A stretch of DNA of 64,000 nucleotides from Ligustrum vulgare. Taxonomy: Eukaryota > Streptophyta > Magnoliopsida > Lamiales > Oleaceae. Positions within the stretch are counted from its first letter, which is position 1; each line of letters starts with the position of its first letter. The notes below the pieces were generated by a model that was given only the letters and a program-made list of their open reading frames with translations, had not been told where the DNA came from and made no database searches. The stretch covers positions 60,834,040-60,898,039 of the forward strand of contig OY743176.1 of assembly GCA_963555705.1 (NCBI GenBank), written 5' to 3'. The position numbers and the translations under genes were made by a program. Positions 12,451 through 21,406 of the stretch are shown here, one piece after another.

Positions 12451-12728
12451 AAGGAAAGTTTGGAGTTACTTTCTGAAAAGTTCATGAATCAGATAGGCGC
12501 AAGGCCATTAACGCGCTAAAGCATAACTTGTGCGGAACAAAAGATTTTGAGTGTTGTGTGTGTGACGTTGCCGGTATTGTCACATGGAATAACGGGTTCA
12601 AAGCTAAGGCTACCCGGGATTTCGATAATACTTTGCGACGTTTACACTAAGGTAAGGTTTAAATCGAAAGATACCTTACTTTATGCATAACACCGTTATA
12701 AAATGAGTTGGTGAAAATATTTGAACAA

Positions 12729-12737
12729 GTGGGGGAT
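12729..12737 (+). other. Polypurine tract
   Basis: AGTGGGGGAT directly before the TGTTGG start of the 3' LTR, the expected priming site for plus-strand DNA synthesis. Confidence 0.8.
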
Positions 12738-13515
12738 TGTTGGAAAATTGTATTTCCAAATGGTTGTTCAAATATTTAAAGATGATAAGATGAAGTACAC
12801 AATAGAATCAATACAAAGAGGTATTGATAAGGAAGACAAAAGAATGAGAAAAACAGGAACATAAGAGGCCAAAATATGAACCACGCGATCGCGTGGTTCA
12901 TGGTCCAGCAATCGCGTGGTTGAACGGATTTGAATCTGTTCAAAATAAAGAGGCATCACGCGATCGCGTGAGCCTTGTACCGCGCGATCGCGTGGTGGTT
13001 TCCGAAAGGCACCTTTTGGTGCCTAAGTTGGTTTTTGCACCAAAAGGTGCCCTTTTGTCTAAGAGGTGTGTACTTTCATAAAAGGTGGATTAATCTCTAT
13101 ATAAAGGATGTTATATTGATCAATTTAAAAATATATGAAACATGAGTGAGAACATCCATAATATATATAGAAGCCATTTTCCACCAAAAACAAATACTCA
13201 TTTTCCAATTGTTTTTTGTTCCTTTTTCCATGGATTATTAGTGCTTAATAAATACATGGTTTGAAGGCTTGATTAATCCTCTAAAGCATTTGCTATCTAA
13301 CCCTTTAAGCATCTTGAACGAGAGGGAGCAAATGTACTTTTAGGACAACGTGTAATCACGTGTTCAAGCCTCTCGTTTGATTCCATAATTCGGCGTTATT
13401 CCATTCATATCATGATTTTAATTGGATGATTCCATGTGTTTTGGCTTGTGATTCTTCAAGTAGCATTCGATGATTTCGTCTCCAACCTCTCAAGGTAAGT
13501 TCATTTTTGATAACA
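12738..13515 (+). repeat. 3' LTR
   Basis: Second copy of the 778-bp LTR. Palindrome centres 12888.5, 12911.5, 12963.5 and 12987.5 repeat the 23/52/24 spacing, and the TATA box is at 13098. Confidence 0.93.
12881..12995. promoter_or_regulatory. Palindrome pairs, 3' LTR copy
   Basis: Same four GCGATCGC-type palindromes as at 7849-7964. Here the fourth is complete (CGCGCGATCGCGTGG), where the 5' LTR has one changed base. Confidence 0.6.
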
Positions 13516-13767
13516 AATTGCGTGTTCAAAAGAAATTATACGTTCCAGTCGAGGAGTTTTCTAAGGTGTTAACAGTATAAATGATGTCTTAATAATTATG
13601 CTCTGCCCACTACAAGTTGTTTCTGCTGAGTTGTTTGTGTAGTTCAATTGCTAAGTTAAAAATTCTCTCATTTGATTATGTATTTAATGTTAGTAGACGT
13701 TTGTTGCATTGTCGCTAGGTTACGTAGAGTATCCTAAAGACTCCGACATGTGTCTAGTCATTTTCAG

Positions 13768-14217
13768 GTCAATATACATGGTCAAAACAGATTCCCTCTT
13801 GTTCTTCCCCGACTTACTATCTACCAAGTATTTCCCTCTAGAGTCATCATAATGCAGACATCCTTTGTTGGGTCGTTTGTCTTGGCGCCCAAGCCATTTG
13901 ACGGTTAGGTTGGTTTTGTTATTTATATGGATGTAATGTAATTGGAATTGAAAGGCAGATAATGAATGAAAATTATTCGCGTTGGCTTGTTACCCACTTT
14001 CCTTCCCCTGTTTTCCCTCTCTCTCCCCATTTTCCCTCTTTCCTCTCACGTTTTCCTTCTAGCTGTGATTTTGATATTCACTTCTTCTCAGTTGATTCTA
14101 CATCAACTTAGTATCATAGCCAATCCTGGATCCTGTCATTTTCCTACATCCCAGAACCTCAATATCCTCTGCTCCATACTCAGCCACCACCTTCATCGCC
14201 AAATTAGGATTTTCCCA
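13768..14217. other. Spacer after the UBP relic
   Basis: No further UBP exon is recognisable. The stretch 13990-14090 is pyrimidine-rich. Nothing else is supported. Confidence 0.4.
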
Positions 14218-14522
14218 GTTGACGAGTGGAAAACTGCCTTTAAAACGAAAGATGGTCTTTACGAGTGGTTTTACCGCCTTTTGGACTAACCAATACTCCA
14301 AGTACCTTTGTAAGGGTGATGACACGTGCATTTTAGCCTTTCATGGGTAAATTTATTGTTGTCTACTTTGATGACATTGCTGTGTACTGTAAAACTGGGG
14401 AAGAACATCGTGATCATCTCACACGGGTTTATTCTAGACTTCTTGCAACAAGCATGTATGCTAATGCTAATGCAATGAAATTTTATTTCTTCACTGATAG
14501 GTTTGTCTTCCCAGGTTTCTAA
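14218..14522 (+). pseudogene. Ty3/Gypsy reverse-transcriptase fragment
   Basis: Translation gives the RT core of a Ty3/Gypsy element in pieces: a [14 protein letters not shown] block (about 14228-14269), [11 protein letters not shown] after a frameshift near 14270, an in-frame TAG near 14331, and the catalytic block VVYFDDI (about 14358-14378) followed by EEHRDHL. The wording resembles chromoviral RT. It has no LTR of its own and is butted against the next element. Confidence 0.8.
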
Positions 14523-15241
14523 TGAGAATCATAGCGGGATTGGCAAGACAAATTAATTATCCAAGCCAAACAATTTTTGAGGTCCATGTTCGAAGAGCTC
14601 GGGTCAATTATGAGCTATTTTGGAAGAAGATCACAGGCCAAACAAAGTAATCAAGTCAAGAGACAGGCCAAAGAATCAAAGTGGAAGATCAAAAAAATCA
14701 CGAGGTGCTAAAAATCCAACCACGCAGCCGCGTGGTTGAAAAGGGGCGTGGTCACGCGATATCAATCAAATTAATAGAATCGAGAAATAGATGCCTGTGC
14801 GGCCACGAATAATAACCTTGCGCAGCCGCGCGATTGGACCGAAACCAAATTTCGCGAAATTTTATCTCATTTTCGATTTTTATTTTAATTCCCTTATTTT
14901 GTACTATATATACTCCACAACACCCAAACCCTAGGATAACTTGGATGTTCAATGCTTGATCTTGTGAGACTCCTTTGGGTGAGATAATCCCATCTCTTTT
15001 ATTTTGTAATATTTGAAAGTTAATCAACTACATTTTAAGTATATTACTCTTGTGCTTGTTGTTGATTTTCACCAACTTGAAATTTGTTTAATCTTTATTC
15101 ATTGGGCTAGGTTTGTTAACATTTGAATTTTGGGTTAAATTTAACTTGGGTTAAGATGTTTCTTACCATTTTTAGCTGTATTGGGTTGATATTAAATTGT
15201 TGTGAGAATTTTTTGTCCAAACATTAAAGGAGTTCATATCA
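14523..15241 (+). repeat. LTR of a plus-strand element (left boundary approximate)
   Basis: Followed two bases later by a tRNA-Met type primer-binding site, so this is a 5' LTR ending ...CATATCA at 15241. It contains a TATA box (TATATATAC, about 14905) and four GC palindromes. No matching 3' LTR is seen; the left edge is inferred from the end of the RT fragment. Confidence 0.65.
14718..14835. promoter_or_regulatory. Palindrome pairs (GCAGCCGC type) upstream of a TATA box
   Basis: Palindrome-like motifs CCACGCAGCCGCGTGG, TCACGCGAT, TGTGCGGCCACG and TGCGCAGCCGCGCG have centres 14727.5, 14759.5, 14802.5 and 14825.5 (intervals 32, 43, 23), the last about 80 bp upstream of the TATA box. They are less perfect than in the other families. 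Confidence 0.5.
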
Positions 15242-15243
15242 TT

Positions 15244-15259
15244 TGGTATCAAAGCTTGG
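15244..15259 (+). other. Primer-binding site, initiator tRNA-Met type
   Basis: TGGTATCAAAGCTTGG differs by one base in its first 12 from the usual TGGTATCAGAGC, and starts two bases after the LTR end. Confidence 0.75.
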
Positions 15260-16920
15260 TTCTAAAATTGGTAAACTTATCTTTACTTTTCTTGTTCTTG
15301 TTGTTCTTCATTAAAAAAAAAATTGTGAAAAAAATTGATGTTCTTGAGCAATTGTTAATTCCTACATATTGGGTTTCTTGTTTTTATATCTTGGTTAGAT
15401 TTGTTGGGGATTTCCATTATTGATATACTACAGTTCTACACTATCTAAAAATGTGTAGACAAAGTGTTTGATTAAATGTCTCAATGACACTATTATTTCA
15501 TTTTTGTTCAACATCTATGCCTTGTCAAATACTTTTAGTTGTTCACTCCCATTGTTGAAATTGTATTCTTTACATTTTATCCCACATATCACTTGTTCAT
15601 CTTTGTTATAGCAAGCCATAAATTCCACTTACTATTTGTTCAATCAATTCCTATATCCCTTCTTTTATTATGGTTTCATGCTTCAAAAGATTTAATTTTC
15701 TCGATGTAGTTGATTGCATTCCTTGGGGAATTGAGTGAAACACGAGTCAAATAAATTATTTGTGAGAACACTCCACACTCGCACAACATGATCCATCCAA
15801 ATACTCAAAGTGAGCAAAAGTCCAATGCCCAAATTCAAGACTTGCATGAGATGTTGCAAACTCTTTAAACCAATTTTACTAGACAAGTAGAAGATGTGGG
15901 AGGAAGGTTAGAAAGGAGGTGGAGGCAAGGAGAGAAATCCCACACTAAGGGATAATGTTGATAGGATGGGAAATAAAAGAAGAATCATGATTGAATTTGA
16001 TAATGTTTTGAGAAATGATGGGAGTATGAAGCAAATAGGAACACAGAAAGGAATAGAGGAGTGCTGTGTGATAGGGAGTTTGATAGGGGTTTGATCGAAG
16101 TCGTCTAAGGAAGCATAAGGGTAGGGATGGAATGGATGAGATATTGATAGTGTTAAAATGAAGATTATATCATCACATGGGAAGAATGATCTTATTTTGA
16201 ACTTTAACAAGCAAATGAAAAGTTTGGAAGAAAAGTTCATTGCATGGGATTGTAAATATAAGGTGGGAATGCAAAAGGGGAGTGATAGTGAGGTTGAAGC
16301 TAAATTGCAAGAAGTGCCTCGAGATAAGGAAGTTGATAAGGAGGGAGAACTAAAAATTGAAGTAGTTGATCAATCTTCGAATTTCGATGTAGAAGATCAC
16401 AATATTGATGAGGGGGTGCATGAGCTTACCAATGTAGAGGAGGTTGTTGAGAGTAAAAATGTGGGAGAATTGATTGAGAATGATAATGTAGAGGAGGTGG
16501 TTGAGGATAGAAATTTAGGAGTGGTGATTGAAAGAGGTGAAGAGAAGAGCCTTGTTGTTGAACCTGATGGAGTGGTGATGATTCATCATAAATACAAGGA
16601 TCCATACCTTATATTTGGAGAAACTAATGATTCTTACCCCCATTTTCCTTAAATATATTTTGCAGGTTAATTACATTTTGGTCTTTGGACCACACCACAT
16701 ATGTCTAAAGGAGTTCATGATTCGATCCTTCCACATATCCAAAGTTGCAAATTACAATTGGTTGATCATGAGGCATGGACGCAAGGATTTCCCTTTTGAT
16801 CCAGGAGGTGCAATAAAATATCATGGACAAACCTATGATTTGGGACGAATCATCCTAAAGAAGGAGGGTCAACTGATGAGAATCATAGCTATAGGGAAAT
16901 ATATCCATAAGATACCTTAG
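15260..16920 (+). pseudogene. Degenerate gag-like leader and ORFs after the primer-binding site
   Basis: 15260-15776 is an AT-rich untranslated leader. From 15788 a gag-like start is readable (MIHPNTQSEQ..., coiled-coil character) but stops after about 26 codons. An acidic ORF at 16158-16652 (Glu/Val/Asp-rich) and another at 16615-16920 (ends KYIHKIP) follow. No zinc knuckle, protease or RT is recognisable. Position suggests a broken gag; sequence alone does not prove it. Confidence 0.4.
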
Positions 16921-17803
16921 AGAGTTGTGGCAACAAAGCGGCAACTGAAGATAGAACAAAATATGCTTTGATTTTGCATAGAACAAATACATAAGCTATA
17001 TTAAAAAATTGAACTATAGAACAAAAAAATTAGGGTCTTTAATGATTATTAGATATTATCTATCCTGCAATAGTTTTACTATAGGATCAACTGGAAAATA
17101 TGTTTTATGAGGCCATTTCAAGTTGTCAAGCTTTTAGAAATAGGAGTTTGATCGCAGGAGCAACTATGAGGCATGCATTTCACGAGGGAACATAATTTTT
17201 GTAGACTAATCTAATACTCAAGAACCTAAATAATTTACCAAAGTCATTTTCTGATAAAAAAGAAAAAGATAAAGAGTTTTATACGAAACACTAAAAGATA
17301 ACAATGCTCGTCGGTCCTCCTTGGTTCCAAAAGTGCCTTCTAAAAATTGTTAAGATGTAAAAACAAATTAATCCAACAATGGTAAGATTTTCAAATTGAA
17401 GAACTGAATTCTATTTACTTTCATGAGCAAAATTCTCACACCAAATACAAATATGGTTGGGACACACTGTGTAGAGATGTAAAGTTGGCAGCCCCTTGAT
17501 AGACTAACAAAGTTGAGCTTCCCAATTTTTTGAGCTTTGGCTACTTTGCCAATCGAATGAACAAGATGAAGAAATGAGATACCACGAACCCCCCAAACTA
17601 GAAATTTACATTGTCCTCAATGTAAAAGAATAGATATATCAATTGATAACAAAATATAAAAGAGGAGTTAGGTACTTCTCAGGTTTAGAGAAGCAATGTG
17701 ATAACTTGAAGCTTGGTTTTTAACTCTCTTGGATGATTTCAACCCGTTTCTTGTGTTTCCATACTTGGTTGGAAGTGTTACAAGTGGCGTATTCCTCGCA
17801 AAT
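16921..17803. other. Retroelement debris with a minus-strand polypurine signature
   Basis: No gene. At 17584-17620 the plus strand reads CCCCCCAAACTAG followed by CATTGTCCTCAATG; on the minus strand this is the GAGGAC...TTTGGGGGG signature that precedes 3' LTRs in the Gypsy elements here. It probably marks the end of another truncated minus-strand element. Confidence 0.45.
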
Positions 17804-19240
17804 TGATGCGTGTCGCAATGCACCAAAATAATAATTAAATTCCTTGTTCACTATTACTAAGAATATAGCAGTGGAAGCAAGGGTCGATCCCACGAGGAAC
17901 GGGAACTAACTTAGTGTCATGTCAATTAGAATCGTAAAGGGGGGTTTTGAGTTGAAAATTGCAATTAATCTAAATAATCAAATAAAGATGTAAAATAGCT
18001 GGAATAAAAACCAAATAATAAAGAATCCTAGTCCTTAGGTTCGGTTGTGCCCTATCATAATATTGTCATTCCCCAAGCAACGCATGTACTATTTCCTTTG
18101 TTTTATTTATCACCCAGAATAATCAAAAAGCTCTAATTAATCCAATTCTTCCTTAATAATAATCAATTAGAATTAGTTCTCCAATCAATTTAGAGTGAAT
18201 GAACAACCTAGAATAAGCTCCCTAGATTTAATGCATTAACTATGTGAAAACAAGAAGAATTAGGTGAACTAAATTATCAATTACATATGCTCGAATTGAT
18301 TAATCTAGATTGGATTTTCATATGAAAATATAAAATTACCAATTGCTACTATGATTTGGATAACAAGACAAATACGAATCCAATTACCCAAATTAGCAAA
18401 CATCAACACAATAATTAAAAGACAAGGCCTTAATCAATTAATAAATTGTCTTGACGAAATTGATGTTCATGAGAAATCTAATAAATAAAATATAAAAACA
18501 AGAACTACGTTACGAGTTTGAGGAATGAATAATAGAATAATATGAACACAACGTCCCCTTTGAACTAGGTTGAGAAGATTAGCCACGCATTGCCATGAAG
18601 AATTCCCCAAAAATATTGTCTTGATTAACCTTGATTTTGCCCGGAATTTCTTCTCTTCAAACCTTGATATTGGAGGCTCTCAAAATATTTTTCTCTTCTT
18701 TTTTCTTGTCATGAACTTCCCTATTTATAACTTCAATTTTCGTGCCCTAGCTTTGGAGCAAGAAATCCAAAATTATGGAAAGAATGGAAATAAGGAAATT
18801 TCTGACTTGAAGGTTTACGGCCGTAAAGATTCTTTTACGGCCGTGATTGAGTCTCTGCTGATTTTGTATCTTTTGAAGGTTACGGCCGTGACATGTCCCT
18901 TTACGGCCGTAACTGTGTTTCTGCACATTTTTCACTCTTTGAAGGTTACGGCCGTAAAGATGTTTCTTACGGCCGTAACATCTTTTCTGCTTAATTTTGT
19001 CTGTTTCAATCATGCACTTATGGCCGTAAAGATTTTTGCTTGCGGCCGTAAAGGTATTTGCACCTAAGTCCCCAAACTTCAGTTTTTAGTGCAATTTGGT
19101 CCTTTTTTCTTCTTTTCTCCTCTTTTAGGATCCTATACAACATAAAACATAAAATGCATTAATAATACTTAGATAGAATCACATTATGGTATATTCAAGG
19201 GTATAAGTGCATAAAATAAACGTGAATATAACACTTATCA
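17804..19240 (-). repeat. LTR B, 3' LTR of element 1 (1437 bp)
   Basis: Plus-strand ends TGATGCG...CACTTATCA; on the minus strand it begins TGATAAGTG directly after the G-rich purine tract. It is closely similar to LTR A except in U3 around the palindrome array and TATA box, where the two differ much more. Minus-strand TATA box at 18721-18729. Confidence 0.9.
18814..19051. promoter_or_regulatory. Eight TTACGGCCGTAA-type palindromes in four pairs
   Basis: Palindromes centred on ACGGCCGT lie at 18820.5, 18840.5, 18885.5, 18906.5, 18951.5, 18972.5, 19023.5 and 19045.5, intervals 20, 45, 21, 45, 21, 51, 22. Each of the first three pairs is followed by a TCTG(C) string. The nearest lies 92 bp upstream of the minus-strand TATA box. 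The paired, phased layout is directly visible; a regulatory role is inferred. Confidence 0.75.
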
Positions 19241-21061
19241 AATCCCCCCACACTTGAACCATTGTTCGTCCTCGAACAAAGATTCAACAAGAAAGAAATA
19301 GGACTCAAACCACATAATACAATTTAGAGACTTGAGGTTGCAACCCACTTTTCTTTAACAAAAATGTTCCATTGCATGATCGGATTGTGTTAGTGTGTGC
19401 TAGAGATGCAACGCCCTTTACTTCCCAACCCAATCATGGCTCGTTATGGTTTATTTCCTTTCACCTCTCGTGTTCACTCACCTCCCAACCATTATTGAGT
19501 GGCTACAAGAAAAATAGTTTCGCCCAATTTTAGAGGAACTCATTTGCGTAATCCGAGTTATTCATGATGTGAATTCAGTCAACACAGTACCCCTGACCAC
19601 ATTCATACCACCAACCCTAGACCAAGCAATTCAAACCACTCATAAGTAAATGTAATGGGAGTTAACACCCTCACAAGATGTTCCTCTCTTCGCACAAAGT
19701 GTATAAGGTGTTGAATTTTTCGCTCAGTTCTCTGCATGGATAAGTCCGTACCACAGATTGCCTAACTGTCATAACCGGAGCCAACAATAACACAAGTGCA
19801 AAGCGAAGGTCTTTATTTGGTTGTAGCGGGGCTTCGGGTCAGGTAGGATAAAAGGATATATTTAGGCTAAGTCGAGAAGGAATATCGCAAACTAAGTCAA
19901 TTCAAAATAACATTACTTCCTTCTCCCTTAATATGATCTTCATTATTTCCCACTACCCAACTTTATTTACACTTGAATCTCGTTCTTGTTTTTTTTTTTT
20001 TTTTCACAAGTTGAGTGTTTGACTTTCTCAACCAATAAATTCCTTGACTAAACCCCTTTTTTTTCAAGAAAGAATACACTTTTTTTTTCTCAATCACAAG
20101 ATGGAATTTCAATCCCCTGAATTCAGTCCATTTCACAACCAATGCTCAACACAAGATAACCATTCCAACTTCTTGAACTTAGACCATAGCACAATCCTCA
20201 ATCAACAAAAGCTTGCGAATCCCTTCTCTATGGGTTCAAATCAAAACAGAGATAATGCGAAAGAAAGGGTATTCGTGGCTTGTAGCGTGGTATGAAATTC
20301 AAAGAAAGGCTAAGGCTCAAACGGGCTTCTAATGGTCCATGTAGCAAGGTAGGCTCTTTTAGAAAGTCAAATTTGACTTAACCTATTGCCTTTGCTATAA
20401 TTTGCACTTGAATCAAGAAGCTACAACGGTATGCACAAGAAAGCACATCCAAGCATAACCCAACCATGCAGGACACACATCAAAAAAATAGAGCTTAATA
20501 TAAAGAGTAAAAGTAGCTCATAGGCTCAAAAGCTCACAAATTACGGATTATATGTGTTCCTCCCATCCAATTATGAGTTATGGGTCATTGCTCGATCTTC
20601 ATTCCAATTCTAAGTCCATTGGTCGAGGATAAGGTTAAAAGTATTCAAACCATGACTACTCACAAAAGTATAATAATTGGGACGTTCAGGGTTGTATGTG
20701 AAGGGATAATACATTTATTCCTGTTTGGGTTGACTAGGTTGTAGATATCTGACAATTTTTCTTTTTATTTTCAACCTATTGTGCAGTTTGGAGAGATCAT
20801 CTCTATGTGCTCAATTTATATCCAATTATGCAATGATTTTTCAAAAAAATGAACCAAAAGTGGGGTAGCTTCCTATCAAAGATTAAAATGGATACTGACT
20901 CAAACTGAATTTTAACGTTTCGACTACAGAAAGAAGATAACGACATTAAGCTCACAATCAATTCAATCCCCCCCATACTTAGACAAAACAATGTCCTCAT
21001 TGAAAAATAAAGCTAAACAGTAGAAGGGGGAAAAGAAATTTTTAAATTTGAAATTTCTGGA
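19241..21061 (-). other. Non-coding 3' tail of element 1
   Basis: Polypurine tract and GAGGACGAAC signature (19241-19280), then about 1.8 kb without a credible frame, closely matching 25382-27121 of element 2. A second polypurine-like G-run with a GAGGAC box lies at 20967-21000. Small ORFs here are not conserved between the two copies. Confidence 0.7.
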
Positions 21062-21226
21062 TTTACGGCCGTAAATATGTGTCTTACGGCCGTAATCAGG
21101 CCTCTGAAAATTTTGGGGAAGAAGTTAATTACGGCCGTAAAGATGTGTCTTACGGCCGTAAGGTGGTGTCTGAATAAAAGTTTAAAAATTGAATTACGGC
21201 CGTAAGGTGTGTAATACGGCCGTAAG
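21062..21226. promoter_or_regulatory. Internal palindrome array, element 1 (three pairs)
   Basis: TTACGGCCGTAA-type palindromes with centres 21068.5, 21089.5, 21134.5, 21155.5, 21199.5 and 21219.5 (intervals 21, 45, 21, 44, 20). It lies between the gag-protease stop and the tail, the place held by 29345-29508 in element 2. Confidence 0.75.
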
Positions 21227-21342
21227 GTTGCCTCTGAGGTTTTTTTTTTTTTTTTTTAATGACTAATTAAACTAAAATTAACCAAAAAATGAAAACATGA
21301 AAATAAAAAAATAAAAAGTTGAGGAGGTAAAGAAACTCCCCT

Positions 21343-21360
21343 CTCGGGTTGCCTCCCGAG
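21343..21360. other. Conserved hairpin CTCGGG-TTGCCT-CCCGAG, element 1
   Basis: A 6-bp GC stem with a 6-base loop, followed by AGCGCC. The minus strand reads as the GGCGCT...GGGAGGCAACCC string common after the coding region in plant Gypsy elements. Repeated at 29624-29641. Confidence 0.7.
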
Positions 21361-21406
21361 CAGCGCCTTTATTTACTGTCGTTGGCTCGACAGGTTGTTT
21401 CCCCCT

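Larger units (their letters stand above)
8640..12720. other. Train of short stem-loops in the element interior
   Basis: The non-coding interior is unusually dense in perfect or near-perfect short hairpins (stems mostly 6-9 bp, loops 2-7 nt). Examples: AATATTTAATCAAATATT (9423-9440), GTAAATATGATAGTTTAC (9450-9467), CTAATAATGTTATTAG (9492-9507), ACCATTTTCAATGGT (9531-9545), TTGCTTGTGAAAGCAA (9666-9681), CAATATAGAATACTATATTG (10797-10816), GATTATATGATAATC (10901-10915), ATGAAATTAGAGTTTCAT (10987-11004), ATGATAAATATTTATCAT (11227-11244), AGATAGAATGAGTCTATCT (11476-11494). AT-richness raises the chance rate, but the spacing looks far tighter than chance. No ORF of note lies here. Confidence 0.65.
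7707..13515 (+). mobile_element. Complete non-autonomous LTR retrotransposon with a hairpin-rich interior
   Basis: Two direct LTRs of 778 bp (7707-8484, 12738-13515) begin TGTTGGAAAATTG and end TAACA. They are flanked by a perfect 5-bp duplication AATTG (7702-7706, 13516-13520). A purine tract AGTGGGGGAT precedes the 3' LTR, so the element is plus-strand. The LTRs differ at only a few positions, suggesting a fairly recent insertion. The 4.25-kb interior has no gag or pol frame and no primer-binding site I recognise after 8484. Movement would depend on proteins of another element. Confidence 0.93.
6031..13767 (+). pseudogene. Relic of a UBP12/13-type ubiquitin-specific protease (C-terminal part)
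   Basis: Four short stretches in the right order match the C-terminal ubiquitin-like region of plant UBP12/UBP13 (USP7-type deubiquitinases), as I know that family. They are 6031-6098 (IFPFNGNIENINVQY), about 7391-7475 (PEEEKNL...LIHVYNFTKENAQNQ), 7652-7706 continued at 13521-13565 (KTFFLLIYEDEML, then VQKKLYVPVEEFSK), and 13700-13767 (FVALSLGYVEYPKDSD, ending at an AG|GTCAAT donor). Splice phases do not all fit and the catalytic domain is absent, so this is a gene fragment. The 7707-13515 LTR element sits inside the third exon, its AATTG target duplication falling in codons for DVKLR. Capture by a transposon is possible but not shown. Confidence 0.7.

Noticed and set aside
18814..19051. Regularly spaced palindromes read as a CRISPR array
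   Set aside because: Repeats are only about 12 bp, spacing alternates 20/45 bp, and the host is a plant LTR.
18570..19067. 165-codon plus-strand ORF (and the 88-codon minus ORF at 18747-19013) over the palindrome array
   Set aside because: The frames are created by the periodic TTACGGCCGTAA repeats in the LTR; the peptides only echo the repeat unit.
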